A model generated the notes under the pieces. That model was not told where the DNA came from. It was given only the letters and a program-made list of their open reading frames with translations, and ran no database searches. Position numbers and translations under genes: made by a program. Shown here one piece after another: positions 16,289 to 26,206 of a DNA stretch of 64,000 bases. Within the stretch, counting starts at the first letter, position 1, and the number at the start of each line of letters is the position of its first letter. Source of the DNA: Corynebacterium sputi DSM 45148 (GTDB lineage Bacteria; Actinomycetota; Actinomycetes; Mycobacteriales; Mycobacteriaceae); the NCBI RefSeq assembly GCF_000427865.1, contig NZ_ATYV01000001.1, positions 166,435-230,434 of the forward strand, in the 5' to 3' direction.

Positions 16289-16882
16289 GTGCCCGAACAG
16301 CCCACGGTCACCGAGTCGCGTCAGCGGCGGGTGATGCGGCAGTTCATTCAGTTTGGCATGGTCGGCATGACCGGTGTCGCCGTGAACCTGATTGCCGTGA
16401 TCGTGTTCCGCAAGATCGGTGTCGCGATGGACATCAACGAGTACGACGCGGCGATGAACCTCTTCGGCACTCGCTGGAACATTCGCTGGACGCATGTCTA
16501 CGCGACGATGGCATTCCTGGTCGCGAACATTTGGAACTTCCAGCTCAATAGGTCCTGGACGTTCCGGGTGAAGAACCGGCCGAACTGGTTCAAGCAGTTC
16601 TTCCCCTTCCTGTTGGCAGGCCTGAGCGGTCTGGTGGTCAACCTGATCACCATTACTGCGCTGACGAACCCGACCTCCCCCTTCGCGCTTCCCTCGGAGA
16701 TCTTCGACGATTCTTCCGGCCTGCGGAACCGTTTCTACTGGGCGAACCTCATCGGCGTGTTGCTCGGTACTCCGGCGAACTTCCTCATCAACAAGATCTG
16801 GACGTTCCGCCTGCGCGGCATAACTCCGTCGAAGCCAGTGGAACTGCTGTCGACGGACGACGTCGCCGGTAATCAGCCCTAA
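16289..16882 (+). CDS. GtrA family membrane protein
   Basis: 197 residues from GTG 16289, five bases after GGAGGAAC. Four hydrophobic segments are visible (about residues 18-38, 68-88, 96-118 and 157-177), with the family features FIQFGMVGMTGVAVN, VANIWNFQLNRSWTF and FLINKIWTFR. GtrA-like proteins are thought to flip or shuttle polyprenyl-linked sugars for cell-surface glycan synthesis. The specific substrate is unknown. It is divergent from SURF1 and overlaps the convergent phosphatase gene by four bases. Confidence 0.88.
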   Translation: MPEQPTVTESRQRRVMRQFIQFGMVGMTGVAVNLIAVIVFRKIGVAMDINEYDAAMNLFGTRWNIRWTHVYATMAFLVANIWNFQLNRSWTFRVKNRPNWFKQFFPFLLAGLSGLVVNLITITALTNPTSPFALPSEIFDDSSGLRNRFYWANLIGVLLGTPANFLINKIWTFRLRGITPSKPVELLSTDDVAGNQP

Positions 16883-17382
16883 CGGCCCGACAGATCCTTC
16901 AGTAGCGTCCGAGTCCACTCGACCAGGCCCGGGGTTGCGGCCTCGATCTCAGCGCGGGTGCGAGTAAACGCATCGTGCGGTCCGTAGTACGGATCATCCA
17001 CCACGGCGCCGGCCTCTGAATTCGGGTCGAAGGACCGCATCAAGCGGATTCTTTCCTTCGGGATGCCCGCAACTCGCAGTTCGTTCAGGTGACCCTTGTC
17101 CATCGCGATGTAGAGGCTTGCGTCCGCATGCTCCTCGCCGAGCTGCGCCGCGGTGTGGTCCGGGTCGTATCCGGCCGCGAGAAGTTCAGCTCGCGCCCTA
17201 TCGTCGGCGGGTTCACCGACGTGCCAGCCGCCGATGCCGCAGGAGCGAACCAGTACGTCGTCAAGCAATCCAGCATCGTCAAGTGCCTCGCGGACGATGA
17301 TTTCTGCCATCGGCGACCGACAAATATTGCCGGTGCACACGAAAACGAGGTAGACGGACTGGGTGCGGGTGGTGGGTGTCAT
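16879..17382 (-). CDS. Low-molecular-weight protein tyrosine phosphatase
   Basis: 167 residues. The P-loop CTGNICRSPMAE (nucleophile Cys16, Arg22) stands at the N-terminus and the general-acid loop DDPYYG near residue 130, as in all LMW-PTPs. ATG 17382 is chosen because it gives the normal family length and overlaps the HAD gene stop by four bases (ATGA). In M. tuberculosis the syntenic gene is ptpA (Rv2234), whose product is secreted and dephosphorylates Tyr proteins. Here its target is unknown. No signal peptide is seen. Confidence 0.93.
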   Translation of the reverse strand: MTPTTRTQSVYLVFVCTGNICRSPMAEIIVREALDDAGLLDDVLVRSCGIGGWHVGEPADDRARAELLAAGYDPDHTAAQLGEEHADASLYIAMDKGHLNELRVAGIPKERIRLMRSFDPNSEAGAVVDDPYYGPHDAFTRTRAEIEAATPGLVEWTRTLLKDLSGR

Positions 17383-18110
17383 GGCGCCAACAATAGCTGC
17401 TGCACCACGCTGTCCAGTTCGTCTGGCGACAGTGCGACGGCGTCCGCCTGGTCCCACTCTTCGGCCGTCCCGTATCCCCACGCCGCGGCGACGCAGCGTA
17501 TGCCGAAGACGTGTGCTCCGGCGATGTCGTGGGAGCGGTCGCCAATCATGATGACGTTGTGCAGGGCATCAGCAGAACCGCTTCCCGACGTTTCCCCCGG
17601 CTCATACCCCTGCAACCTTTCTGCAGGGAGTCCGAGCTCCCCAAGGGTGTATTCAATGACGTCGTCCTTAGCCCGCCGAGCACCGTCGTCAGAGGCGGAA
17701 CCAATGACCTCGAAGAGGTCGAGGATGCCAAATAACTCGAGGGTTTTGCGGGTGTAGCGGTGGCCTTTGGAGGTGGCCGTCGCTAAGCGAATGCCATCAT
17801 TGCGCCACTTCTTGAGTAGTCCCGGCCAGCCGTCGTACATGTGGGTGACGGACCAGCCGCCAGCCTCCTGGTGCGCGCGGTAGGCGGCGAGGGTCTCTAA
17901 TTGCTGCTCGTCGTCTAGGCCGATGCGCTCGAGGGTCTCCAGCAGGGGAGGCCCAGCGATAGTGGACATAAATGCCTCGTCGGGAATCGGATGTCCGGTG
18001 GAGGTGAGTGCATCCCGCAGGCCCGCCTGAATTCCAGGAAGTGACGCGGAGAGGGTTCCATCGACGTCAATGAGAATCGTTGGCTGGGTGGTGGTCTCGG
18101 AGGTGCTCAT
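17379..18110 (-). CDS. HAD-superfamily hydrolase, PtkA-like by synteny
   Basis: 243 residues from ATG 18110. HAD motifs: I DVDGTLS (about residue 16), II ATATSK (about 105), III Lys in RRAKDDV, and IV IGDRSHDIAGA (about 200). The helical cap between motifs I and II is of the phosphoglycolate phosphatase type. In M. tuberculosis the gene in this position (Rv2232) is described as PtkA, a HAD-fold tyrosine kinase acting on PtpA. Overlap with the phosphatase gene supports the same pairing here, but phosphatase activity is equally possible from sequence. Part of the gene carries the dispersed 11-mer (17580). Confidence 0.85.
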   Translation of the reverse strand: MSTSETTTQPTILIDVDGTLSASLPGIQAGLRDALTSTGHPIPDEAFMSTIAGPPLLETLERIGLDDEQQLETLAAYRAHQEAGGWSVTHMYDGWPGLLKKWRNDGIRLATATSKGHRYTRKTLELFGILDLFEVIGSASDDGARRAKDDVIEYTLGELGLPAERLQGYEPGETSGSGSADALHNVIMIGDRSHDIAGAHVFGIRCVAAAWGYGTAEEWDQADAVALSPDELDSVVQQLLLAP

Positions 18111-18144
18111 GGTGCCAGTATGCAGCCGGGCTACCATCGACCGC

Positions 18145-19167
18145 ATGCCTGCACCCGATCCGCTCCGCTACCACGGTGATTCCGCCGCCAGAGGCGCCCG
18201 GATCGACTTCGCAGTGAACGTACGCGGTTCCGCACCACAGTGGTTGACTGCGGGCCTCCGGAAGGCTGTCGATGAATTGGCTGCCTATCCGGACCCGGGC
18301 CTGGATCGCGAGGTGCGGGAAGCGCTCGGTGCCCGCCATGGCCGGCCTGCCGACGAGGTGCTTCTGCTGAACGGCGTCGCGGAGGGTTTTGCTCTGCTGC
18401 CGCACCTGAGTTCTTCTGCGACGGTGGTGTGCCCGCAATTCACCGAACCGGAGGCAGCCTTCGCAGCCGCTGGCGTATCGGTTCACCGGGCGATCTGCCC
18501 AGAACCATGGGATCTGCCAGAGCTGGCGCCGAACACTGATGTGGCAGTAGTTGGCAATCCCACCAACCCGACGTCCCGTATTCATTCCCAGAGCGAGATC
18601 CTAAACCTCGCAGATCACTGCCTCCTATTGGTCGTCGATGAGGCCTTCATGGACGTGATCCATCCGCTGGATTTCCCAGATGGACAGGATCCCTCAGTTG
18701 CCTCGGTCCGGGATGATCGCCTCATCGTGTTTCGCAGCCTAACTAAAACATGGGCGTTGGCTGGACTGCGCTGTGGATATGCACTTGGCTCGGCCGAGGT
18801 CCTGGCTGCGATGGCGGCCCGCAGACCAGCCTGGCCTCTGGGGACTCTGCAACTGCGGGCCATGCAGTTGGTCGCCGAACACGGGGACCTTGGTCAATTA
18901 CAGGAGCAGATCCGCGCTGAACGGCAGGCGATGGCAGGTTTGCTCACCGACGCAGAATGGATGGTGGCCCCAGGGGGCGCGCCATTCATTCTGGCCCGGC
19001 CACCGGTGGATGACATCGATGCCGCTCGAGACCGCCTCGCCACCCGCGGAATCGCCGTCCGCAGGTGCGACACCTTCCCCGGACTGGACCCCACGTGGTG
19101 GCGCCTAGCGGTGCGCGGAACCGATGAGGTGGGCACACTGGTATCTGAACTAAGGAGCATGCAATGA
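18145..19167 (+). CDS. cobC: Class I/II aminotransferase, cobalamin-type (CobC-like)
   Basis: 340 residues from ATG 18145. The fold-type I PLP enzyme signature is visible: substrate-side GNPTNPT, the PLP Asp in VVDEAFMD, and the Schiff-base Lys in RSLTKTWALAGLRCGY. It resembles the HisC/CobD(Salmonella)-like L-threonine-phosphate decarboxylases and M. tuberculosis Rv2231c, annotated cobC, in the same gene order. The probable role is supplying aminopropanol phosphate for cobalamin; a histidinol-phosphate aminotransferase-like reaction is the alternative. It is divergent from the HAD gene and overlaps the Nif3 gene (ATGA). Confidence 0.8.
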   Translation: MPAPDPLRYHGDSAARGARIDFAVNVRGSAPQWLTAGLRKAVDELAAYPDPGLDREVREALGARHGRPADEVLLLNGVAEGFALLPHLSSSATVVCPQFTEPEAAFAAAGVSVHRAICPEPWDLPELAPNTDVAVVGNPTNPTSRIHSQSEILNLADHCLLLVVDEAFMDVIHPLDFPDGQDPSVASVRDDRLIVFRSLTKTWALAGLRCGYALGSAEVLAAMAARRPAWPLGTLQLRAMQLVAEHGDLGQLQEQIRAERQAMAGLLTDAEWMVAPGGAPFILARPPVDDIDAARDRLATRGIAVRRCDTFPGLDPTWWRLAVRGTDEVGTLVSELRSMQ

Positions 19168-20318
19168 GCAACACGATCGTCACAGTCGCCGACGTACGGC
19201 ACACCATGGACCGCGCCTACCCGCCGCATCTGGCGGAAAGCTGGGACAAGGTCGGGCTGATCTGTGGCGATCCGGAGGCGGCAGTTTCGAAGATCGTCCT
19301 GGCTCTGGAATGCACAGACTCGGTCGTCGAAGCAGCAATAGAGGCCTCTGCCGACATGATCGTGGTGCACCACCCCTTGCTGATGCGCGGAGTTAGCTCT
19401 GTTGCCGCGGACACCCCGAAAGGTCGGATCATCCACCGGCTGATCCGGGAGGGAATCGCACTTTTTGCTGCACACACGAACGCTGACTCCGCACGCCCGG
19501 GAGTTAACGATGTCCTGGCAGAACTCCTTGGAGTCACCGCCGGACCTGCACTAGACCCCAAGACCGCCCCGGGGATGGATCTGTGGGTGGTGAAGGTGCC
19601 TGGTGCAGAGGTGGACGTCGTGAAGCAAGCTCTTTTCGCCGCAGGCGCAGGCGAACTCGGTGACTACGGTGAGTGTTCCTTCGACAGCGACGGCCGGGGC
19701 CAATTCCGACCCACCGCCGCCGCGAATCCACACCTGGGCACCGCCGGAGAACTGGAGAGGGTTGAGGAAACCAAGCTGGAGATTGTCGCTCCGCGGCCGC
19801 TGCGCTCGAAAATCCTCACGGCATTGCACCAGGCGCATCCATATGAAGAACCAGCCTTCGACATCATCGAATCCCAGGCGCCGACCATCGCCCCGGAAGA
19901 GACTCTTGGCATCGGCCGGGTAGGAGACCTGGACGAGCCAATGCCGTTCCGCGACTTTGTCCGACGTGTCGCCGACCGCCTGCCGGCAACCGCTTGGGGA
20001 GTGCGCGGTGCGGGCGATCCGGAGAGGATGATTTCGCGGGTTGCGGTGGCCTCCGGAAGCGGGGATTCGTTCCTGGATACAGTCACAAAACTCGGCGTCG
20101 ACGCGTTCGTAAGCTCCGACCTGCGGCACCACCCAGTCGATGAGGCTCTGCGCGCTGGCGCACCCTGCATCGTCGACACGGCACACTGGGCCAGCGAGTT
20201 TCCGTGGTGCGCCTCCTGCGCCGATATGCTGGGCAAAGAACTCGGGGTGGAAACGGACGTTATCAACATCCGCACAGACCCCTGGACCGTCGCATTCCCG
20301 AACAAGGAGAACTCATGA
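19164..20318 (+). CDS. Nif3-like dinuclear metal-binding protein
   Basis: 384 residues. The N-terminal domain carries VVHHPLLMRG and AAHTNADSA, and the C-terminal domain RVAVASGSGDSF and DLRHHPVDEA; these hold the His/Asp/Glu ligands of the dinuclear site of the NIF3/YbgI family. The inserted middle domain (about residues 130-235) is of the longer, CutA-like type. A hydrolase or GTP-cyclohydrolase-like role has been proposed for the family, but the function is unsettled. ATG 19164 overlaps the cobC stop and the stop overlaps the next start, so the genes form one operon. Confidence 0.92.
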   Translation: MSNTIVTVADVRHTMDRAYPPHLAESWDKVGLICGDPEAAVSKIVLALECTDSVVEAAIEASADMIVVHHPLLMRGVSSVAADTPKGRIIHRLIREGIALFAAHTNADSARPGVNDVLAELLGVTAGPALDPKTAPGMDLWVVKVPGAEVDVVKQALFAAGAGELGDYGECSFDSDGRGQFRPTAAANPHLGTAGELERVEETKLEIVAPRPLRSKILTALHQAHPYEEPAFDIIESQAPTIAPEETLGIGRVGDLDEPMPFRDFVRRVADRLPATAWGVRGAGDPERMISRVAVASGSGDSFLDTVTKLGVDAFVSSDLRHHPVDEALRAGAPCIVDTAHWASEFPWCASCADMLGKELGVETDVINIRTDPWTVAFPNKENS

Positions 20319-21052
20319 GGATTGACCCGACCACCCAGGCCCAGTTACTGGAATTGTCGGAAATCCGGACGGGAATCGACGTGAACAAGGCACGCCGCGA
20401 ATCCCTTCCCGAACGTGCCGAACTGACCCGCCTCGTCAGCGATGCCTCCCAGAGCCGCACCGAGACCGCGCGCTCGCGCTTGGCATCACGCGATATGGAG
20501 TCAGACGTCCGCAAGCTCGAAGCTGACCTAGAGAAGCTCCGTCGCCGCGAAGCTGATGACCGCCAGACCCTTGGCGTGGTCGCAGATCCCTCGCGACGCA
20601 AGGACCTGGAGCACGACCTGCGTTCCACTCAGCGTCGCCGCGAACTGCTGCAAGAGGAACTGTCCGAGGTCCGCCAGAAGCGTGAGGCGTACGCCGCCAA
20701 CGCAGGCGATGCCGTCACCCGCGCAGAAGACGCTGTCGCTGCGGCGCGCCGGGCACTGGAGTCCGCGGAGGAGCCGCTGCTGAACGACGACGTGCGCCTG
20801 CACAAGGAACTCGAGATCCTCCGCGGAAAGATCGAAGCCGAGGTGCTGCGCAAGTTCGACCGCCTGGAAAGCGACATCGGAGTGGCCGTCGCTCGCATCG
20901 ACGGACGGACCTGCCAGAGCTGCTTCATGGAGCTCGATGCCCCCACCCTGGACACCTTCACCGCTTTGCCCGCGGATGAAGTGACCCGATGCCCCGAGTG
21001 CGGCGCCTACCTGGTTCGCCCGAAGACGCTGGCAGCGTCGAAGAAGTACTGA
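20315..21052 (+). CDS. Coiled-coil zinc-ribbon protein
   Basis: 245 residues from ATG 20315, overlapping the Nif3 stop (ATGA). Residues about 35-185 are an almost continuous charged coiled coil. The C-terminal C4 zinc ribbon has CQSC and CPEC about 35 residues apart. It matches the actinobacterial family of M. tuberculosis Rv2229c, at the same location. Members are linked in some bacteria to RNase P/RNase H neighbourhoods, but no activity is known to me. The coiled coil suggests an oligomeric scaffold binding nucleic acid or protein. Confidence 0.88.
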   Translation: MRIDPTTQAQLLELSEIRTGIDVNKARRESLPERAELTRLVSDASQSRTETARSRLASRDMESDVRKLEADLEKLRRREADDRQTLGVVADPSRRKDLEHDLRSTQRRRELLQEELSEVRQKREAYAANAGDAVTRAEDAVAAARRALESAEEPLLNDDVRLHKELEILRGKIEAEVLRKFDRLESDIGVAVARIDGRTCQSCFMELDAPTLDTFTALPADEVTRCPECGAYLVRPKTLAASKKY

Positions 21053-21061
21053 GGCCGGCGC

Positions 21062-21721
21062 ATGAGCAGGGACACGGCACCAGGGTGGACCGGCGCAGTG
21101 GGAGCACCCACCCGACTGGTGCTGCTGCGGCACGGTCAGACGCCGATGAGCGTTGACCGGCGCTACTCCGGCAGCACTTCGAACCCTGGATTGACCGACT
21201 TTGGCCGCCAGCAAGCGTTCCTCGCGGCGCACCGGCTGGCAGTCTCAGGCTGGGATTTCGACGCCATCGTCTCTTCCCCGCAGACCCGTGCCCTGCAGAC
21301 CGCCGCCTACGCCGCCGACGAACTGGGCCTCGACATCGAAATCGACGAGGACCTCCGCGAGACCGACTTCGGTGAATGGGAAGGCCTGACCTTCTCCGAG
21401 GCCTACGAACGAGACCGGGATACCCACTCCGCTTGGCTGAAAGACCCGCACCGGTGTCCGCCCGGGGGAGAAGCCTTCGCCTCTGTAGATTCTCGAGTTT
21501 CCGGAGTCCGCCAGCGCGTCACCGAGAAGTACGGCGAGTCCACAATCCTCGTCGTCAGCCACGTCACTCCGGTCAAATCCCTTCTGCGCCAGGGCCTTGG
21601 TGTTGGCTTCGAACTATTCACCAGGCTGCACCTGGATCTGGCCTCACTGTCGGTTTCCGAGTTCTACGCAGACGGTCCCACGTCGGTGACTCTCGTCAAT
21701 GACACGATGCACCTGCGCTAG
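21062..21721 (+). CDS. Histidine phosphatase family protein
   Basis: 219 residues. The catalytic LRHGQT motif lies near residue 21, followed by SSPQTRALQTA, the acid-bearing LRETDFGEWEG and the second His in VVSHVTPVK (about 165). M. tuberculosis Rv2228c, in the same place, is a fusion of RNase H and this CobC-type phosphatase domain. Here only the phosphatase half is present, and no RNase H domain is found upstream. It could dephosphorylate alpha-ribazole phosphate in cobalamin synthesis, in keeping with the nearby cobC/cobD, or another small phosphate ester. Confidence 0.88.
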   Translation: MSRDTAPGWTGAVGAPTRLVLLRHGQTPMSVDRRYSGSTSNPGLTDFGRQQAFLAAHRLAVSGWDFDAIVSSPQTRALQTAAYAADELGLDIEIDEDLRETDFGEWEGLTFSEAYERDRDTHSAWLKDPHRCPPGGEAFASVDSRVSGVRQRVTEKYGESTILVVSHVTPVKSLLRQGLGVGFELFTRLHLDLASLSVSEFYADGPTSVTLVNDTMHLR

Positions 21722-21748
21722 TTCGCCTGCGGTACGCTGACTTCCTGT

Positions 21749-22173
<425 letters not shown>

Positions 22174-22190
22174 CACTTATTCTTTTGTCC

Positions 22191-23498
22191 ATGAAGATTC
22201 CTAACTTCGGCGGTTTTGGACGCACACGACAGTCAGCGATCTATACGGATGGCGTCTCCGGGCGTAGCCCTAAGGTCCCCACCGACTTTCCGTCGTTGGA
22301 AAAAGCAGCCCGCAAGGCGATGAGCCCTCGGGGCTGGGCTTATGTCGCCGGTGGCGCTGGCGCAGGCGACACAATGGATGCGAACCGCGAGGCGTTCCGC
22401 CGGTGGCGGATCGTTCCCCGCATGCTTAACGACGTCTCCGATCGCACCCTCTCCACCACCCTTTTCGGACGTGAGCTTCCTGCTCCGTTCCTTTTCGCGC
22501 CGGTTGGCGCATCCGAGTTGGCTCATCCTTCAGGGGATATCGGTGTGGCCAAGGCCGCCGCTGACCTGGGGCTTCCGTACATCTTTTCAAATCAGGGGTG
22601 CTCTCCAATGGAGGAGACCGCCGCGGTGATGGGGGATAGCCCTCGGTGGTTTCAGCTCTATTGGAGCACCGATGACGAGCTCGTCGACAGCCTGCTCCGC
22701 CGCGCAGAAGCGATCGGTGCGGACGCGGTGGTCGTCACCGTCGACACGACGATGCTTGGCTGGCGTCCCGAAGACCTCAATATTGGGTCGCTGCCGTTCT
22801 CTCGAGCCCAGGGAATCGCGCAGTACACCTCGGACGGACGGTTCCGTGAGATGGTCCGTGAGCGGATCGGAGCCGCCGGTTCAGTAGATGGCGACAATGA
22901 TGCCAACTCCTCTAACGTTCGCCCCACCATTAGTGCCCTGAAGACGCTCTTCTCTATCGCAAAGCGGTATCCAGGCCCGTTCCTGAAAAACCTCACCGCA
23001 CCGGAGCCTCGGGCTGGTGTGGAAACCTTCCTCAACACCTACTCCCGACCTTCCCTCAACTGGGAGGATCTGGCGACCATCAAATCCAAGACATCGCTTC
23101 CAGTGCTGGTGAAAGGGATTTTGCATCCCGACGACGCCGCCAAGGCACTCGAGATCGGCCTCGACGGGATCATCGTTTCCAACCACGGAGGCCGCCAGGT
23201 CGATAACACGATCAGCGCCTTGGACGCATTGACCACCATCGTCCCTGTCGTCGATGGCGAGGTCCCTGTGATTTTCGATAGCGGTATCCGTTCAGGTTCT
23301 GACGCCTTCATAGCGCTAGCGCTGGGTGCCGACGCTGTGACCGTCGGGAGGCCTCATCTCTACGGCCTTGCCATTGACGGCTGGGAAGGCGCCCGCGACG
23401 CCGTCGCCAACATCGTCGCTGAACTGGACCTCACCGTGGGCCTGTCCGGGTATTCCTCTGTGTCCGATGTGGGCCCGGACGCACTCAACCGGAGCTAA
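22191..23498 (+). CDS. FMN-dependent alpha-hydroxy-acid oxidase, probably lactate 2-monooxygenase type
   Basis: 435 residues from ATG 22191. It is an FMN (beta/alpha)8 barrel of the lactate dehydrogenase/glycolate oxidase family. The catalytic motif SNHGGRQVD holds the base His and substrate Arg, and FDSGIRSGSDA plus LALGADAVTVGRP form the phosphate-binding end. The N-terminal WAYVAGGAG resembles lactate 2-monooxygenase more than the YxxGGA of membrane LldD. It would oxidise L-lactate or a related hydroxy acid. It starts about 18 bases after rnpB with no clear ribosome-binding site, so the start is less certain than the family. Confidence 0.82.
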   Translation: MKIPNFGGFGRTRQSAIYTDGVSGRSPKVPTDFPSLEKAARKAMSPRGWAYVAGGAGAGDTMDANREAFRRWRIVPRMLNDVSDRTLSTTLFGRELPAPFLFAPVGASELAHPSGDIGVAKAAADLGLPYIFSNQGCSPMEETAAVMGDSPRWFQLYWSTDDELVDSLLRRAEAIGADAVVVTVDTTMLGWRPEDLNIGSLPFSRAQGIAQYTSDGRFREMVRERIGAAGSVDGDNDANSSNVRPTISALKTLFSIAKRYPGPFLKNLTAPEPRAGVETFLNTYSRPSLNWEDLATIKSKTSLPVLVKGILHPDDAAKALEIGLDGIIVSNHGGRQVDNTISALDALTTIVPVVDGEVPVIFDSGIRSGSDAFIALALGADAVTVGRPHLYGLAIDGWEGARDAVANIVAELDLTVGLSGYSSVSDVGPDALNRS

Positions 23499-23653
23499 CC
23501 CCGCCCAACTTCCATCAACCGCAACAATTTTCGAAGTTTTTCACTGTAGGGGTTGCTGACCTGCGCGGATGTGTCTAGTGTCGAACGTGTAATCGGATCG
23601 GCCGATGGGGTGGTCGGTCCGGGATCAGCGCACGTCAGTCCAGGGGGACTCTG

Positions 23654-25021
23654 ATGGACCCGACACGACCGCCGACCCACGAACCACCATTCGACCGAAC
23701 CGATCCACAGTGCCCTTTCGCAGCGTCGATCCGTCCCGGCGCCAAACTCTTCACTCACGAAAAGCCGGGGGATTCACAGGCGGAGGGCTCCATCATCGTG
23801 AACCGGGCTCAGATCCGACAGAGCATGATGTGCCGGTGCAACGGCATCGAGGATGCTCATGCGCATTCGGAATCCACCGGCATTCGTATTGGCGCCACTG
23901 CTGGACGCGCCACCCGGCTCACGTACATCTTCCTGACTCTTCAGGCTTTACCTCGTTTGGCCTTCGTTCTCGACCACCGCGCACACCTGCGACTGGAGCA
24001 CCTCCACGTCCTTGCCGAAGCGATCACGCCCCTCTTAGAAGCCGAGTTCGCTGGCGGCGAGGAAACTCCTGAACTCCTGGAGGCTCTCGAGCCTCAGATT
24101 CTGAGGGCCATCCTGCCGAGGATCGACAACCAGAGGATGATCAGCGACCGGCTCTTGCGAAAGCGCCTCCAGCAAATCATCGAAGATGCCCATGAATTGC
24201 TACGTCCGATCGACCCGGGTGCGGAGAGCAAACCACCTGACCGCCTGGAGTTGTCCGATGACGGCCACAAGACCGGCTACATCAGTGGATATATGGACCG
24301 TTCCAAACTGGCTGAGATCTCCGTCGCAGTCTCCGAGGTGGCACGCAAAGAGGACTGCACAGACTCGGAGGCTTTACTCAGGCTGGTTCGCGGCTCCACT
24401 ACTGCAGAGGTCACCCTCAACCTGTACTGCCACCTCAACGGTGGGCCGATCTGGTCTACTGAGACCGGCTGGTTGGAGGGCACCGCTGCGCAATCTTGGT
24501 TGGATCGGGTAGACAACATCCGGATCGTCGCAGACAGCGCCACCGAGGGGTACCGGCCTACTGCGGCTCAGACGGCGTTCGTTGTCGGACGAGATGGCAC
24601 CTGCATGTTCCCCGGCTGCGACATCCCGGCTAACCGTTGCCAGCTCGACCACATCAGCCCGTACGACCACGATGACCCCAGTTCCGGCGGCCCCACTGAC
24701 ACCGAAAATCTCCACGCTTTGTGTCAACGCCACCACAATTTGAAGACGGACAAGCACTTTGACGTAATGAGATTCTCCGACGGAACTGAATACTGGACCT
24801 GCACCAATACCGGGACCACCACTTACTCCGCGTCCACGGGACCGGCTTCCGGACCCGGCCGAGTCAGCGTGTCGGGGAGACTGCGCCGGAAGTTCCGGAC
24901 CGTCCGAGACCACAATCAGTCCAGACGGAAACCAGCCGGCGATGATGATCACCGAGGCCCGCCTGGGGAAGATGATCAGACCGGGACGGAAGGCACGGGT
25001 GATGGGGAGGGCTCGAAGTGA
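23654..25021 (+). CDS. DUF222 / HNH endonuclease-domain protein (13E12 family)
   Basis: 455 residues from ATG 23654. The N-terminal about 290 residues are DUF222, and the HNH module is near residues 310-375 (RDGTCMFPGCD, CQLDHISPYDHDDP, NLHALCQRHHNLKT). The C-terminal tail is Asp/Gly/Arg-rich and disordered. These proteins are multicopy and often mobile in corynebacteria and mycobacteria (REP13E12), and may be nucleases of selfish elements. No flanking repeat is visible within the window. The biological role is unknown. Confidence 0.87.
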   Translation: MDPTRPPTHEPPFDRTDPQCPFAASIRPGAKLFTHEKPGDSQAEGSIIVNRAQIRQSMMCRCNGIEDAHAHSESTGIRIGATAGRATRLTYIFLTLQALPRLAFVLDHRAHLRLEHLHVLAEAITPLLEAEFAGGEETPELLEALEPQILRAILPRIDNQRMISDRLLRKRLQQIIEDAHELLRPIDPGAESKPPDRLELSDDGHKTGYISGYMDRSKLAEISVAVSEVARKEDCTDSEALLRLVRGSTTAEVTLNLYCHLNGGPIWSTETGWLEGTAAQSWLDRVDNIRIVADSATEGYRPTAAQTAFVVGRDGTCMFPGCDIPANRCQLDHISPYDHDDPSSGGPTDTENLHALCQRHHNLKTDKHFDVMRFSDGTEYWTCTNTGTTTYSASTGPASGPGRVSVSGRLRRKFRTVRDHNQSRRKPAGDDDHRGPPGEDDQTGTEGTGDGEGSK

Positions 25022-25024
25022 GCG

Positions 25025-26206
25025 TTAGCTCCCGCCAAACTCCACGATTCGACCGGAGTTGGTACCGGAGGCGCGGATGACATCAGCGCCGGCCGCGTGC
25101 AGTGCGGTGGCAACCTCTTCCGCAGACTCGACCGGTGCCCATGTCACGAGGGCTGCCCCGTGTCCGCTGACGGGTCGGCAGGCAGCGCCTGCGTTGAGGG
25201 CCGTAGAGTAGATGCGACCGATGGTGGTGTCCGGAGACGGTGCCAATCCGCTGAGGTTCACGTCCGTCTTGATGCAGGCCAGTGCTGCGGGCACATTGCC
25301 GTGTTTGATGTGCCCTGCCAGAGCATGCGCTCGGTCGGACGATGCTGAGGTTTCTTCCATCCAGCTCTCGGCGCGGTTCTCGGTGGGCAGGTCATCTTCT
25401 GATCCGACGTCGTGGCGTGCGCGGACCCATTCCAGGACGCGAGTTTCAGAGTCGGGGAGCTCAGCGAGCGTCGGGACACCGAAGGCACGGCAGGCGTCGG
25501 TGAAGAATTCCGGACGGTCGCTGCGGGCACGCGATCCGATCGTGTCTGGGGAGGAGGCAATGAGGAGCGACATGGAGTCTGGCCGTTCCATCTGCGTCAC
25601 AGCGCCGTCCGCGTGATTGCAGACGAGGATGCTGTCCGGCTGAGAACGCAGAGCGGTGGTGAAGGGGTGGATGGGGGTTTCGTATCCGAGGTGTCGGGAC
25701 GAGACCTCATGCAGTGTCGAGGCGAGTTTCGCACGGGTCGGGGTGTCATCCCGGTCGCCCCACACCGCATTCGCAGCCAGGGCAACTGCACATTCAATGG
25801 AGGAGAAGGCGCCAAGACCGCGGTTCTCTGGAACATCGGTATCGACGGTCACTGTCATGCCGATGTCGTTGACCGGAATCTGGTGCGTGTTGTGCTGCAG
25901 AGCATTCACTGCCAGTGCAACTGCCTCCACGACCCAAGGCAGGTCGTCCGGGACGCTGTCTGGAAGCGGCGTGCTGAAGGTGTCGCCGCGGTAGTTGACC
26001 GTGAGTTCACCGGAAGTATCCGGGTTCAGCGCAACGGCGGCGTAAACGGGAAGTGCGGAGGTAATGAGCATGCCGCCGGCCCGAGTACACGGATCGCCGA
26101 GAATCTCGACACTTCCGGGAGCCTGGGCGAAAACGGTGCCGGTGGGTGCCTGTCCCTCTGCTTCGACTGCGTTTCGTACACGGTCGAGAGCGGTGGTGCC
26201 GGTCAT
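25025..26206 (-). CDS. GHMP kinase, galactokinase-like
   Basis: 393 residues from ATG 26206, preceded by AAAGGA. It has the N-terminal galactokinase-like signature APGSVEILGDPCTRAGG (compare the HTDYNGG motif), the GHMP ATP-binding motif GLGAFSSIECAVALAA near residue 135, and the C-terminal SGHGAALVTWAP. The motifs are divergent, so the sugar or alcohol substrate cannot be named; galactokinase is the nearest guess. No other Leloir gene is nearby. It is divergent from the small gene at 26371. Confidence 0.65.
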   Translation of the reverse strand: MTGTTALDRVRNAVEAEGQAPTGTVFAQAPGSVEILGDPCTRAGGMLITSALPVYAAVALNPDTSGELTVNYRGDTFSTPLPDSVPDDLPWVVEAVALAVNALQHNTHQIPVNDIGMTVTVDTDVPENRGLGAFSSIECAVALAANAVWGDRDDTPTRAKLASTLHEVSSRHLGYETPIHPFTTALRSQPDSILVCNHADGAVTQMERPDSMSLLIASSPDTIGSRARSDRPEFFTDACRAFGVPTLAELPDSETRVLEWVRARHDVGSEDDLPTENRAESWMEETSASSDRAHALAGHIKHGNVPAALACIKTDVNLSGLAPSPDTTIGRIYSTALNAGAACRPVSGHGAALVTWAPVESAEEVATALHAAGADVIRASGTNSGRIVEFGGS

